Shown piece by piece: positions 5,880 to 5,923 of a DNA stretch of 5,923 bases. The DNA is from DASSTJ01 sp035707965 (GTDB lineage Bacteria > Actinomycetota > Actinomycetes > Actinomycetales > Angustibacteraceae): assembly GCA_035707965.1 (NCBI GenBank), contig DASSTJ010000020.1, positions 1 to 5,923 of the forward strand. Direction: 5' to 3'. Below the pieces are notes generated by a model, which was not told where the DNA came from, ran no database searches, and was given only the letters and a program-made list of their open reading frames with translations. Position numbers and translations under genes: made by a program. Position 1 is the stretch's first letter. Each line of letters opens with the position of its first letter.

Positions 5880-5923
5880 ACCCAGGGTGCCGCTGCCACC
5901 CGGACGACGTGACGCTCTTGCCT

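Overview
The window is GC-rich throughout. The three genes between 1 and 5196 end most codons in G or C. This, with GTG starts, a lipoprotein whose lipobox follows a short actinobacterial-style signal peptide, and membrane GGDEF/EAL proteins, points to a high-GC actinomycete chromosome (Actinomycetota). Genus and species cannot be read from the sequence. Every gene I can support lies on the minus strand, so the window reads from right to left.

Layout in transcription order: (1) 5879-5400, a small left-handed beta-helix acyltransferase of the serine-acetyltransferase-like/WcaB group, probably modifying a surface polysaccharide. It has visibly lower GC3 than its neighbours. (2) 5399-5197, a 203-base gap with a perfect 16-base palindrome over a TTGACC box, the likely control region of the next two genes. 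(3) 5196-2809, a 795-residue membrane protein with about ten transmembrane segments, a GGDEF domain and an EAL domain. (4) 2807-1704, a 367-residue membrane diguanylate cyclase starting one base after the previous stop. (5) 1703-1522, a gap with a stem-loop (possible terminator), a second palindrome and a weak promoter. (6) 1512-1, the N-terminal 504 residues of a peptide/nickel-type ABC transporter substrate-binding lipoprotein, cut by the window edge.

Genes 3 and 4 form a compact cyclic-di-GMP module. One protein looks able to break down c-di-GMP and perhaps make it. The other looks like a dedicated synthase with its product-inhibition site intact. Both carry multi-span N-termini that could sense a membrane or extracellular signal. 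A neighbouring polysaccharide-type acyltransferase is a reasonable but unproven functional partner. The transporter lipoprotein appears to be a separate unit, with permease and ATPase genes possibly beyond position 1.

The points most worth checking are an apparent pair of compensating frameshifts just after the GGEEF motif of the cyclase, the palindromes over both candidate promoters, and the compositional shift of the acyltransferase gene. I see no CRISPR array, RNA gene or mobile element, and no clearly new system.
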